From Maribacter algicola (GTDB lineage Bacteria > Bacteroidota > Bacteroidia > Flavobacteriales > Flavobacteriaceae), in the NCBI RefSeq assembly GCF_003933245.1, contig NZ_QUSX01000001.1, forward strand, positions 930,001 to 994,000: a stretch of 64,000 bases of DNA, written 5' to 3'. The notes beneath the pieces were generated by a model. The model was not told the DNA's origin and made no database searches. It saw only the letters and a program-made list of their open reading frames with translations. Position numbers and translations under genes: made by a program. Positions 24,942-34,106 of the stretch are shown here, piece after piece; the stretch's first letter is position 1, and each line of letters opens with the position of its first letter.

Positions 24942-26183
24942 ATGACGAGTTCAACAGCAACTTCAAACGTGAATGCTAACAGATTGTTCTATGCAAGTTG
25001 TTTCGCATTGATTACTACAGCCTTTTCCTTTAGTATTAGAGCTGGTATTTTGCCTCAATTAGGAGAGGAATTAAGTCTTTCTGCAGAACAATTGGGATTT
25101 ATTAACTCCATGTGGTTTTTGGGATTCCCAATTTCCATGGTCATTGGAGGGTTGATTTACCATAAGGTAGGTGGTAAGGCCATTATGAATTTTGCTTTTT
25201 TTGCACACGCCGTAGGAATTATTCTCACTATATATTCAGGAAGTTATATTGGACTCCTTATTTCAACCTTATTGATAGGACTTGGTAACGGATGTACGGA
25301 AGCCGCTTGTAACCCAATGATCGCGGATGCTTATCAAGGAACTAGAATGAGTACCATGATGAACAGGTTCCACATGTGGTTCCCTGGAGGAATTGTAATT
25401 GGTAGTTTGATTTCAAAATTTATGACGGACGCTGGGTTGAGTTGGGAAACCCAAATTTGGGTCATCGTAATTCCTACACTCATCTACGGGTATTTATTTT
25501 TAGGGCAGTCATGGCCAAAGGCAAAAGTAGAAGAAGGTGCCACTTTGAGTGGCAATCTGAAAGCTATGATTTCTCCTTTATTCATTTTTATGATCATCTG
25601 TATGGCACTTACCGCCGCCTCAGAATTCATTCCACAACAATGGTCGAGCATTATTCTAGCGAAGAGTGGAGCACAGCCTATGCTTATCTTGGCCCTTGTG
25701 ACCGGTATTATGGCCGTGGCCAGATACTTTGGAGGTGATATGGTGAAAAAATTCGACCAAACGGGCGTACTATTGGGGTCTGCCGTATTGGCTACGATAG
25801 GCGTGTATCTCTTCAGTACGCAAACGGGAGCCATGGCTTATGTAGCCGCTATCTTTTTTGCTTTGGGCGTCGCTTATTTTTGGCCGAATATGATTGGTTT
25901 TGTGGCAGATAAAATACCAAAGAGTGGTGCCTTGGGTATGTCCATCATTGGTGCAGTGGGGATGTTTTCCCAAACAATCTTCCAACCTATTACAGGTATG
26001 TGGATAGATTCCGACCTAGAAAAAGTAGCCGCTACAGGACTAACAGGTGATGAATTGGAACTCGTGGCCGGACAGGAAACCATGCGTACAATAACCATTT
26101 TCCCTGCCTTGGCCGTTGTAATGTTCGTTATCCTGTATTTTTGGATGAAGAATAAGAATTCTGGGAAAGTAGCTACTGCTTAA
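24942..26183 (+). CDS. MFS transporter, probable sugar or sugar-acid permease
   Basis: 413 residues with about 12 hydrophobic helices, no signal peptide, and short loops with the MFS pattern, for example GGLIYHKVGGKAIM after helix 2 and PMIADAYQGTRMSTMMNRFHMW in the middle of the first half. Inner membrane. Its gene faces away from the RidA-like/SMP-30/SDR genes across a 230-bp region that should hold both promoters, so it is the likely entry route for their substrate. A terminator follows. Confidence 0.85.
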   Translation: MTSSTATSNVNANRLFYASCFALITTAFSFSIRAGILPQLGEELSLSAEQLGFINSMWFLGFPISMVIGGLIYHKVGGKAIMNFAFFAHAVGIILTIYSGSYIGLLISTLLIGLGNGCTEAACNPMIADAYQGTRMSTMMNRFHMWFPGGIVIGSLISKFMTDAGLSWETQIWVIVIPTLIYGYLFLGQSWPKAKVEEGATLSGNLKAMISPLFIFMIICMALTAASEFIPQQWSSIILAKSGAQPMLILALVTGIMAVARYFGGDMVKKFDQTGVLLGSAVLATIGVYLFSTQTGAMAYVAAIFFALGVAYFWPNMIGFVADKIPKSGALGMSIIGAVGMFSQTIFQPITGMWIDSDLEKVAATGLTGDELELVAGQETMRTITIFPALAVVMFVILYFWMKNKNSGKVATA

Positions 26184-26201
26184 TACTTTATTGAAAACAG
26201 T

Positions 26202-26231
26202 AAAAAGGGACCATAGTTATGGTCCCTTTTT
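26202..26231. terminator. Bidirectional terminator between the MFS and mutase genes
   Basis: Perfect 13-bp stem AAAAAGGGACCAT (26202-26214) / ATGGTCCCTTTTT (26219-26231), loop AGTT, with T runs on both strands. It serves the MFS gene on the plus strand and, 4 bp past its stop, the mutase operon on the minus strand. Confidence 0.9.
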
Positions 26232-26234
26232 TTA

Positions 26235-28388
26235 TTATATATTCTTCAGTAAAATTTCCAGTATTTCGATTGCGGCCTCGCTAATTTTAGTTCCAGGCCC
26301 ATAAATGGCGGTAACTCCTTTTTCCTTTAGGAATGCATAGTCCTGTTTGGGAATGACACCTCCCACCACGACAAGTATGTCACCTCTATTATATGCCTTA
26401 AGTTCCTCAATAACGGCCGGCACCAGGGTTTTATGTCCCGCTGTCAAGGATGAGATCCCTAAAACATGAACATCATTCTCCACCGCCTGTTTGGCAACTT
26501 CCTTTGGTGTTTGGAAAAGGGGACCTATATCCACGTCAAAACCAATATCGGCATAGGCCGTAGCCACCACCTTAGCCCCGCGATCGTGTCCGTCCTGCCC
26601 CATTTTGGCTACCATAATCCGAGGGCGTCGCCCTTCTTGCTCCGCCAATTCATCTGCCATGCGGACGGCCTTTTTAAAACTATCGTCTTGTTTGATTTCT
26701 TTGGAATACACGCCCGAAATGGTATTATTGGTTGCGGTATGCCTACCATAAGCTACCTCAAGTGCCTGACTGATTTCGCCCAAGGTAGCCCTTGACCTTG
26801 CCGCTTCTACCGCTAAAGCTAGTAAATTATCGCGCTTTTTGTTTTTTTCAAGGGAATCTATTGCAGCATTAGTGATACGATTCAATATCTGACGTACTTG
26901 TTCTTCATTACGTTGTGCCTTCAATGTAGTCAACCGATCTATTTGCTGGATTCGTACCTTTTCATTGTCAACCTCCAAAATACTCAGGTTATCCTCCTGT
27001 TTCAGACGATATTTGTTGACCCCTACGAGAACATCTTTGCCACTATCCAAGCGGGCCTGTTTTTTGGCCGCTGCCTCCTCGATCCTTATTTTGGGAATTC
27101 CGGCCTCAATCGCTTTGGTCATTCCGCCAAGTTCCTCCACTTCCTCAATAAGCTTCCAAGCCTTATGTGCCAATTCATCGGTCAAAGATTCTAGGTAATA
27201 ACTGCCTGCCCAAGGATCAACGGTCTTGGTAATTTTGGTTTCTTCCTGCAGAAATAATTGGGTTTCCCGTGCAATTCTTGCCGAAAAATCGGTAGGCAAT
27301 GCTATCGCTTCATCCAAGGCATTGGTATGTAGACTTTGCGTTCCTCCAAACACCGCGGCCATGGCCTCTATGGTGGTCCTGGCTACATTATTGAAAGGAT
27401 CCTGTTCCGTTAAACTCCACCCACTGGTTTGACAATGGGTTCTCAACATTAAGGACTTTACATTTTGTGGACTGAACTTCTTTACCAATTTGGCCCAAAG
27501 TATTCTTCCGGCCCGTAACTTGGCTATTTCCATGAAATGGTTCATTCCAATACCCCAAAAGAAGGAGAGCCTTGGTGCAAAATCATCTATATTGAGACCT
27601 GCCTCCAAACCTGTCCTAATATACTCCAAACCGTCTGCCAAGGTATAGGCCAATTCCATATGGGCCGGGGCACCCGCTTCGTGCATGTGATATCCGGAAA
27701 TACTGATGCTGTTGAATTTGGGCATGTTTTGACTGGTATATTCGAATATATCAGCTACCAAACGCATGGATGGCCCTGGTGGATAGATATAGGTGTTGCG
27801 AACCATAAATTCCTTCAGGATATCGTTTTGGATGGTTCCCGTCAATTGCTCCTTGGAAATACCTTGCTCCTCGGCAGCCACAATGTAAAAGGCCATAACA
27901 GGAATTACGGCACCGTTCATGGTCATGGAAACCGACATTTTATCCAACGGAATTCCATCGAACAAGACCTTCATATCCTCCACGGAATCAATGGCAACTC
28001 CGGCCTTGCCTACGTCACCTACCACTCTTTCATGGTCACTATCATAACCTCTATGGGTAGGAAGATCAAAGGCTACTGATAAGCCCTTTTGCCCTCCTTC
28101 CAAATTTCTTCTGTAAAATGCGTTGCTCTCCTCCGCCGTTGAAAAACCGGCATACTGCCTGATGGTCCATGGTTTTTGAACATACATCGTTGCATAGGGA
28201 CCTCGTAAAAAAGGAGGTAATCCGGCAGGGAAGTCCAAGTGTTCCAATAGGTCCAGATCGCTTTCCGAATACGTTCGCTTCAACGGTATTCCCTCTGCAG
28301 TCTCAAATTCATCAAGCGGTTCTTTTGAGGAGTCATTATTGATTCTTCTTAGTTTAAGACTGATATGCTGTACGTCCCTTCTACTCAT
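26235..28388 (-). CDS. scpA: Methylmalonyl-CoA mutase large subunit
   Basis: 717 residues. The N-terminal TIM barrel covers residues ~1-560 with the substrate-site segment [25 protein letters not shown] and the [14 protein letters not shown] stretch. The C-terminal adenosylcobalamin domain has DGHDRGAKV near residue 600, where His is the lower cobalt ligand (DxHxxG), then GISSLTAGH and VVGGVIP. It interconverts (R)-methylmalonyl-CoA and succinyl-CoA. It overlaps the small-subunit gene by 8 bp, so the two are translationally coupled. The epimerase and the MeaB-type chaperone are not in the window. Confidence 0.95.
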   Translation of the reverse strand: MSRRDVQHISLKLRRINNDSSKEPLDEFETAEGIPLKRTYSESDLDLLEHLDFPAGLPPFLRGPYATMYVQKPWTIRQYAGFSTAEESNAFYRRNLEGGQKGLSVAFDLPTHRGYDSDHERVVGDVGKAGVAIDSVEDMKVLFDGIPLDKMSVSMTMNGAVIPVMAFYIVAAEEQGISKEQLTGTIQNDILKEFMVRNTYIYPPGPSMRLVADIFEYTSQNMPKFNSISISGYHMHEAGAPAHMELAYTLADGLEYIRTGLEAGLNIDDFAPRLSFFWGIGMNHFMEIAKLRAGRILWAKLVKKFSPQNVKSLMLRTHCQTSGWSLTEQDPFNNVARTTIEAMAAVFGGTQSLHTNALDEAIALPTDFSARIARETQLFLQEETKITKTVDPWAGSYYLESLTDELAHKAWKLIEEVEELGGMTKAIEAGIPKIRIEEAAAKKQARLDSGKDVLVGVNKYRLKQEDNLSILEVDNEKVRIQQIDRLTTLKAQRNEEQVRQILNRITNAAIDSLEKNKKRDNLLALAVEAARSRATLGEISQALEVAYGRHTATNNTISGVYSKEIKQDDSFKKAVRMADELAEQEGRRPRIMVAKMGQDGHDRGAKVVATAYADIGFDVDIGPLFQTPKEVAKQAVENDVHVLGISSLTAGHKTLVPAVIEELKAYNRGDILVVVGGVIPKQDYAFLKEKGVTAIYGPGTKISEAAIEILEILLKNI

Positions 28389-29766
28389 CCTTCAACCTTT
28401 TTTGTTCCATGGCTTCCGCCAACCGCGATTCGATAATAGGTTCAATCAAGGTTTTCCTGGGCGCAGTCTTTACAAAGGGATACAGTTCCAAATGAGTCTT
28501 CATCGCATCGGAACCGGTTACAAATTTATTGGTGCCCACAAGCACTTCGTTTCTTTGGTTAAATTGCTCCTGTTGTCTGTTAGCGGCTTCCCTGATATTT
28601 TGCTGAACTGCTCCTGTTTTTAACTGCCTTAGGAATCCTCCTTCCTTTTCAACGGATTTAAATAAAATCAATGCCTTTTCGGCCAATTGGCGGGTGAGGG
28701 ACTCCATATAATAGGCCCCATCGGCTGCATTTTTCACCTTATCGAAATAAGCTTCCTCCTTTAAGATCAATAACTGGTTTAAGGCGATACGGCTAGAAAA
28801 AGCATTGTCCTTATGGTATATTTTATCGTAAGCGTGATTGAAAACTACCTGTGCACCACCAAGAATTGCGCTCATGCATTCTGAAGTGGTTCTAACCATA
28901 TTCATATTGTAATCGTACAGGGTTTTGTTCCTTCGAGAAGGTTCGGCGACTATGTGGCAATCCGCCTTGATATCATAATCGTCCATCAAAGTAGCCCAAA
29001 GTAGCCGTAATGCCCTCAATTTGGCTATCTCAAAGAAATAGTTACCCCCAATGGCCACTTTAAAATCGATTTTTTCCAAGTTTTTTAAAAGGCCCTTGTT
29101 ATTCAAATGCTGAACATATTCATGGACATGGGCAAGACCATATCCAAGTTGTTGCACAATATCCGCCCCGGCATTTTCATACAACGTGGTGTCAACGCTC
29201 AAAAGATTCTTTGCTTCGGTTTTTATAAGTAGCTCCAGAATTTCATGATCTTTTGATAGGTTATGGAACCAATTTCCAGTACGTGCCAAATTCCCTATGA
29301 TATCGATATGTAAATGAACTTTCGATTTTAAATTTCCAACGGACTTGAGCAGTGACTCTACATAGGAAGTCGATAAGTAATTGAACTGAATGGAAACAGG
29401 GATGTTCTCCAAATCAATATTCTTTATAATTTCCTGAAACTGTACCTCTTCATTGGGAATGTTAACATGAAGTACCTCCACACCATTTCCCAATAATGTA
29501 TGGGCTCTTTTGTTGGCAGCCTTAGCATTCCCAGCATATATGGACTGCCCTATTTTCCATGTCTTTTCGGAATCCGTTGAGAGGCAGGGTTCCACCAAGT
29601 CTTCCCTGTGATAAAAGGGTTTTACATGGATTCCCTCCCTGGATTTCCATACCAATTCCTCATTATAGTCGGCTCCCTTTAAGTCATACTGGATTTTCTG
29701 CTTCCAAGCTTTGGCGGAAACGGGAGGAAATTCTTCGAAAAGAGGTGCTACTTTTTTCTTTGACAT
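28381..29766 (-). CDS. mutA: Methylmalonyl-CoA mutase small subunit
   Basis: 461 residues, the catalytically inactive-type partner that shares the barrel ([25 protein letters not shown] and [19 protein letters not shown]) but lacks the DxHxxG cobalamin domain and is therefore short. It pairs with the large subunit to form the alpha-beta heterodimer. I chose ATG at 29766; a GTG lies one codon before it. It comes first in the operon, ~70 bp from the response-regulator stop. Confidence 0.9.
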   Translation of the reverse strand: MSKKKVAPLFEEFPPVSAKAWKQKIQYDLKGADYNEELVWKSREGIHVKPFYHREDLVEPCLSTDSEKTWKIGQSIYAGNAKAANKRAHTLLGNGVEVLHVNIPNEEVQFQEIIKNIDLENIPVSIQFNYLSTSYVESLLKSVGNLKSKVHLHIDIIGNLARTGNWFHNLSKDHEILELLIKTEAKNLLSVDTTLYENAGADIVQQLGYGLAHVHEYVQHLNNKGLLKNLEKIDFKVAIGGNYFFEIAKLRALRLLWATLMDDYDIKADCHIVAEPSRRNKTLYDYNMNMVRTTSECMSAILGGAQVVFNHAYDKIYHKDNAFSSRIALNQLLILKEEAYFDKVKNAADGAYYMESLTRQLAEKALILFKSVEKEGGFLRQLKTGAVQQNIREAANRQQEQFNQRNEVLVGTNKFVTGSDAMKTHLELYPFVKTAPRKTLIEPIIESRLAEAMEQKRLKDE

Positions 29767-29838
29767 CACTCAAATATCTCAATAGGTGCTTACTCAAAGA
29801 TACAATAAGAAAAAAGGTTTGTCGACAGCAAATATCTA

Positions 29839-30600
29839 TTAGGAGTTGACCCAGTTTTTAAAGGCAGTGGCCTTTGCCTTGCTCACTACCACCTTTTCCT
29901 CACAAGAAGGTGTAAGGGTTACAATAAGCTTACCGTTAAAATAGTACTTGATGCTCTCCAAAGCATCCTTTTTTACAATAAACTGCCTATTGATCCTATA
30001 AAACTTGGAAGGATCCAATTCTTCTTCAATTTCTTCCAATTTGTTATCCATGACATAGGATTGATTATCCAAGGTAATTCCTTTGACAATACCCGTGTCA
30101 ATTCTAAAATAGGCTATGTTATCCGTTTTTAATGGAATGAGCTGATCGCGATGGCTCACCAAAAATGTCTCCCTATAATTCTTCGCCCCTCCTCTTATTA
30201 GTCCCAATAGGCTATTTATCTGTTGTTTGTCTATACCCGTATCCAGGGTTCGGCTTTTGAATTTTTTGATTGCCTCTAAAAGCTCCTCTTCATCGATAGG
30301 TTTCAATAAATAGTCTATACTGTTGACCTTAAAGGCCTTTAATGCGTATTGATCATATGCCGTGGTAAAAATAATGGGCGTAGTAACCTCGACTTTTTCA
30401 AAAATTTCAAAGGAAAGTCCGTCCGCCAGATGGATGTCCATAAAAATAAGGGATGCCTTGTAGGGTCTGGATAAAAAATCCGCCGCATCGGTCACGGATT
30501 CCAAGACCTTTTCCACTTCAATGGTTTCATCCATGCTTTGAAGCAGATAGGCCAAGTTTTCGCTTGCCGCCAATTCGTCCTCTACTATGATTACCTTCAC
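29839..30600 (-). CDS. LytTR-family response regulator
   Basis: 253 residues. The receiver domain (residues 1-120) has the acidic pair VEDE, phospho-acceptor Asp in LIFMDIHLAD (~residue 54), Thr in PIIFTTAYDQ and Lys in YLLKPID. Residues ~145-250 are a LytTR DNA-binding domain with the family signature FYRINRQFIVKKDALESI. Start is GTG at 30600 because an in-frame TGA lies shortly upstream. It is 39 bp downstream of its sensor kinase and clearly its partner. Confidence 0.9.
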   Translation of the reverse strand: MKVIIVEDELAASENLAYLLQSMDETIEVEKVLESVTDAADFLSRPYKASLIFMDIHLADGLSFEIFEKVEVTTPIIFTTAYDQYALKAFKVNSIDYLLKPIDEEELLEAIKKFKSRTLDTGIDKQQINSLLGLIRGGAKNYRETFLVSHRDQLIPLKTDNIAYFRIDTGIVKGITLDNQSYVMDNKLEEIEEELDPSKFYRINRQFIVKKDALESIKYYFNGKLIVTLTPSCEEKVVVSKAKATAFKNWVNS

Positions 30601-30639
30601 TCGTTTAAATTTTTGATTCTCTTCCTTTAGGTTTCATGA

Positions 30640-31680
30640 CTATTTTGACAAGGGTAATTCTACACTAAATATATCATTATCCTCTCTAATGATCAATTCC
30701 TGTTTTAGAAGCAGGCCAAATCGTTTTTTCAAATTTATCAATCCGTTCTTTGTTCCATCCGCCAAATTCGTCCTAGGCCTGATAACGTTCTCTACAAAAA
30801 TAGACCCATTCCTTTGAACGATGTCCACTTTGAGCGGGTGCGAAGCGGATATCTCATTGTGCTTTACCGCATTCTCTACCAACAGTTGAAGGGCCATGGG
30901 CGGCAATTTTTCATCCAGATACGCCTCGTTGATCTCTATATTCAGTTTAAACCGATCCCTATACCGCGTTTCAATGAGATAGGCATAACTTTCCAAATAT
31001 TTCAATTCTTCCCTGACGGTCACCAAGTTGGAGTCCCCGCTTTGAAGAATATATCGGTACATATGGGAAAGTTTGTTCACAAACTGTGTTGCCGGTTTAT
31101 TGTCCCTGATCAATGAGGTAAGCGAGTTTAGGGAATTGAACAGAAAATGGGGATCTATCTGATTTTTTAAAGCGGCCAACTCGCTCTGCAAATTCTGCTG
31201 TTTAAGCCGTTCGTTCTCCAATTTGCTTTCCTGTTGGTCTGTTTGCAAGCGCAATACCCTCGCAATAAAGAAAAGGACCACCATCAATACCGTATAATTG
31301 AAATTACTGAAACCCCTGGCCCTATCATCCATTTCCTGACCGGTAATAAAAGGAAACAAATAATTGAAGAGGTTTAGAAACAGTATTAGAATGAGGATGT
31401 TAACGAGTATCGATAACATGACCCCAAGTCTGGGGGATTCCTTAAAATATAAGTATACGGTATTCGTATTGAACTGCAGCATGATCCAGGAGAAAACCAC
31501 AAAAAACACATATCTTCCTAAAAAGTCTATCAACAGGTCCCTGGAAAGTTCCAGGTTGCCATCGGATAACATATTATAGATATAAATAGACCTTGGTAGG
31601 GATATCAACAAGGCCAAAAGCAAAGAGATCTTCAGAATCTGACCTATTTTAACCGGCTTTAGCATGATACTATATTGCAT
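30640..31680 (-). CDS. LytS-type sensor histidine kinase
   Basis: 346 residues. Four hydrophobic helices lie in residues ~13-140, then a coiled segment, and then the His_kinase domain with the phosphorylation motif DPHFLFNSLNSLTSLI and the ATPase-like part PPMALQLLVENAVKHN (N-box). Inner-membrane sensor of the class with multiple helices and no periplasmic domain. Signal unknown. It pairs with the LytTR regulator downstream. Confidence 0.9.
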   Translation of the reverse strand: MQYSIMLKPVKIGQILKISLLLALLISLPRSIYIYNMLSDGNLELSRDLLIDFLGRYVFFVVFSWIMLQFNTNTVYLYFKESPRLGVMLSILVNILILILFLNLFNYLFPFITGQEMDDRARGFSNFNYTVLMVVLFFIARVLRLQTDQQESKLENERLKQQNLQSELAALKNQIDPHFLFNSLNSLTSLIRDNKPATQFVNKLSHMYRYILQSGDSNLVTVREELKYLESYAYLIETRYRDRFKLNIEINEAYLDEKLPPMALQLLVENAVKHNEISASHPLKVDIVQRNGSIFVENVIRPRTNLADGTKNGLINLKKRFGLLLKQELIIREDNDIFSVELPLSK

Positions 31681-31805
31681 GAATCGTAAGGTTTCAAATG
31701 TACATTAATTTTGGTTGGTTGGGCACAAAGAGGTTATTCATGGAGGATAGGCCCCCAATTTAATGAAGGCCTATTAAAAGGAGCTAACTAACAACAATCA
31801 ACCAC

Positions 31806-32177
31806 CTATTTCGCATATGCGTCAAAATTTTCCGGAAGATATTTGGATACGTCAAAACCTAAATCCACTTCTTCCTCGGCTTCTAGAACAACAATATCCT
31901 TTACATCCAATTCCATTCCTTCATAGGCATTAAAACCTAATGGCAGGTATTGCGAAGTATCAAAGCCTAAATCCAACTCTTCCTCGTTCTTCAAGACAAC
32001 AATCTCGCTGGCATCCAAATTGGCGGACTCCATGGCAATTTGCAAACCTTCTGCAAAGGGATTGTATTTGGCCTTATGCGGATCGTGATTTGTATCCACA
32101 CAATTAGGATTGGCTTTCGCCGAAATCAATAAAACTCCCAAAATTGCCATTCCTAGTAAAACACTTAATTTATTCAT
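31806..32177 (-). CDS. Secreted protein with two 36-residue repeats
   Basis: 123 residues from ATG 32177; a longer frame exists upstream but its extra 62 residues are not protein-like and lie in front of a proper signal peptide (MNKLSVLLGMAILGVLLISA, cleavage near KAN). The rest contains two near-identical units with a 36-residue period: residues 54-85 and 90-121. Their common core is IVVL, EEE, DLGFD, SYLP and FAY (for example EEVDLGFDVSKYLP in the second). Short secreted proteins with such DLGFD-YLP units occur in flavobacteria, always of unknown role. It lies between the kinase gene and the aldehyde dehydrogenase on the minus strand. Confidence 0.75.
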   Translation of the reverse strand: MNKLSVLLGMAILGVLLISAKANPNCVDTNHDPHKAKYNPFAEGLQIAMESANLDASEIVVLKNEEELDLGFDTSQYLPLGFNAYEGMELDVKDIVVLEAEEEVDLGFDVSKYLPENFDAYAK

Positions 32178-32384
32178 GATATTTATTTTTAATGATAAAA
32201 TTTTTTTTGAATCATTTACAGGACAAATGTAGGGCTGAAGTATTGCCCATTTTGAAATAGTAAAGTGAAGTGACTGAAAATCAACTTGAACCTGCTTCGT
32301 TTTAAAATAAAGTAAAAAGGAATACTCGAATTCAAGTAAACAATGGCACTTGAATTTAGTCAAATGAGAAGTCTCTAAAAGATA

Positions 32385-32410
32385 TTACGGGCAGTATTTA
32401 CTGCCCGTAA
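32385..32410. terminator. Hairpin downstream of the hexuronate operon
   Basis: TTACGGGCAGT (32385-32395) pairs perfectly with ACTGCCCGTAA (32400-32410), loop ATTT. On the minus strand, it lies 55 bp past the stop of the aldehyde dehydrogenase gene and is followed by TATCTTTTAGAG, a weak T tract. Likely the end of the uxaC-kdgK-kdgA-uxaB-uxaA-ALDH transcript. Confidence 0.6.
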
Positions 32411-32465
32411 CATTATTTGGAATATGATTTATTAAAAAATCAAAGGTCAATGCAATGCATAAGAC

Positions 32466-34013
32466 CTAAATGGATTTTTGGGAAAATTCTCCATCGACCA
32501 ATCTCCAGATATGTAAAGGGTTGTCGTTTTTAAGTTCAACGGGAAGCAGACTTTCTGGATAATCCTGATAGCAAACTGGCCTAACGAACCTTTTAATTGC
32601 ATTGGTTCCTACGGATGTAGAACTTGGAGCCGTTGTAGCTGGAAATGGCCCGCCATGCACCATGGAATGGCAAACCTCCACCCCTGTTGGATAACCGTTT
32701 ACCAGAACTCGGCCCACTTTCTGCTCAAGAATTTCAAACAGCTCGGCATAGTTCTCCAAATCCTCTTCAGTGGCGTGAACGGTAGCCGTTAGGTGACCTT
32801 CCAGTTCACGTGCTGCCTTTAAAAGATCCTCTTTTGTGGCAGCTTCCACTACAATGGAAGAAGGACCAAAATTTTCTTCTGAGAGTTTGCTATTTTTTAG
32901 ATATGTGTCCATTGTCGTCTTAAAGACTTTGGAACTGACGCCAATGCTGTCACTAGGCAATTTTCCCTCACCTATTATTTCCAAATCTTGTGTAGCGGAA
33001 AGCGCATCCAAGCCCTTTTTGTATGCCGATTGAATACCTGCGGTAAGCATGGTGGCGGCCTCCGTAGATTTAATCTGATTGGAAAGGACCTCCAAGAATT
33101 TATTGGACCTCTCCCCTTTTGGATAGAAACTAAGCCCGGGATTGGTACAAAATTGGCCTACACCCATATTGAGGGAATTGGAATAACCTTGCGCCAATTG
33201 TGATGCCCTGTCTTTTAGTGCCCCTGGCAATATGAACATAGGGTTTGTGCTTCCCATTTCAGAAAAGACCGGAATTGGAACTGGCCTGGTATTTGCATAA
33301 TTGAATATCGCCATACCTCCATTATAAGAACCTGTAAAACCTACCGCTTTAATATCCTCATGTTTGACCAGGTTTTCACCAACTTCAATAGAGGTTCCCT
33401 GAACCATAGAGAAAACACCTTCTGGCAAACCAATTTTTGTAATGGCCTTCTGGATGGCTCCGGTAATCAGTTCCGTAGTTCCCGGGTGCGCCGGATGACC
33501 TTTATAGACCACAGGACAACCTGCGGCCAAAGCTGAAGCCGTATCCCCACCGGCGGTTGAAAATGCCAATGGAAAATTACTGGCCCCAAAGACCGCCACT
33601 GGTCCTAGCGGTATCAACATGTGCCGTATGTCCGATTTTGGCAAGGGTTCCCTATTGGGTTGGGCCAAATCTATACGGGCATCTACCCAAGAACCTTCCC
33701 TTACAACACTGGCAAACAAACGTAACTGGTTCATGGTCCTTCCTCGTTCCCCTGTGAGTCGGCCCAAAGGCAATGCGGTTTCCAAATGGCAGCGTTCCAA
33801 TAATGCGTCCCCTAACGCGAGGATTTCATTGGCAATTTCTTCAAGAAATTCCGCCTTCGTCTCATTGTCCAACTTCCTATATACTTGAAAGGCCGTGGCG
33901 GCATTTTTGGCCGCTTGGTCCACATCCTTCCATGTTGAATTTTTGAATTCGCCTTCCAATTTTTGCCCAGTTGCCGGGTTTATGGCCTGATAATATGTCA
34001 TATCGCTACTCAT
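32466..34013 (-). CDS. NADP-type aldehyde dehydrogenase, alpha-ketoglutaric semialdehyde dehydrogenase-like
   Basis: 515 residues. GAVFGASNFPLAFSTAGGD-type N-terminus (VAVFGASNFPLAFS), catalytic Glu in VFSEMGSTNP and catalytic Cys in VGQFCTNPG match the 2,5-dioxovalerate (alpha-ketoglutaric semialdehyde) dehydrogenase subfamily, which oxidises the semialdehyde to 2-oxoglutarate. Cytoplasmic. Last gene of the minus-strand hexuronate set, 93 bp after uxaA. It would fit an oxidative hexuronate/aldarate branch, but no dehydratase making its substrate is visible here, so its partner enzymes are elsewhere or it acts on another aldehyde. Confidence 0.85.
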   Translation of the reverse strand: MSSDMTYYQAINPATGQKLEGEFKNSTWKDVDQAAKNAATAFQVYRKLDNETKAEFLEEIANEILALGDALLERCHLETALPLGRLTGERGRTMNQLRLFASVVREGSWVDARIDLAQPNREPLPKSDIRHMLIPLGPVAVFGASNFPLAFSTAGGDTASALAAGCPVVYKGHPAHPGTTELITGAIQKAITKIGLPEGVFSMVQGTSIEVGENLVKHEDIKAVGFTGSYNGGMAIFNYANTRPVPIPVFSEMGSTNPMFILPGALKDRASQLAQGYSNSLNMGVGQFCTNPGLSFYPKGERSNKFLEVLSNQIKSTEAATMLTAGIQSAYKKGLDALSATQDLEIIGEGKLPSDSIGVSSKVFKTTMDTYLKNSKLSEENFGPSSIVVEAATKEDLLKAARELEGHLTATVHATEEDLENYAELFEILEQKVGRVLVNGYPTGVEVCHSMVHGGPFPATTAPSSTSVGTNAIKRFVRPVCYQDYPESLLPVELKNDNPLHIWRLVDGEFSQKSI

Positions 34014-34106
34014 TAGATATACTTTTTCCTTAAATTTTGTAAACTACCCCTAAAATTAAGGATTGTAATAGAGCTTATCGCGGTATTCCCGCAAGATTTT
34101 GCAAAT

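Noticed and set aside
31746..31773. ATAGGCC/GGCCTAT hairpin after the repeat protein
   Set aside because: Seven pairs around a 14-nt loop with no T tract; weak as a terminator.
32178..32363. Upstream extension of the secreted repeat protein by 62 codons
   Set aside because: The extension precedes a normal signal peptide and is not protein-like; the internal ATG at 32177 is the better start.
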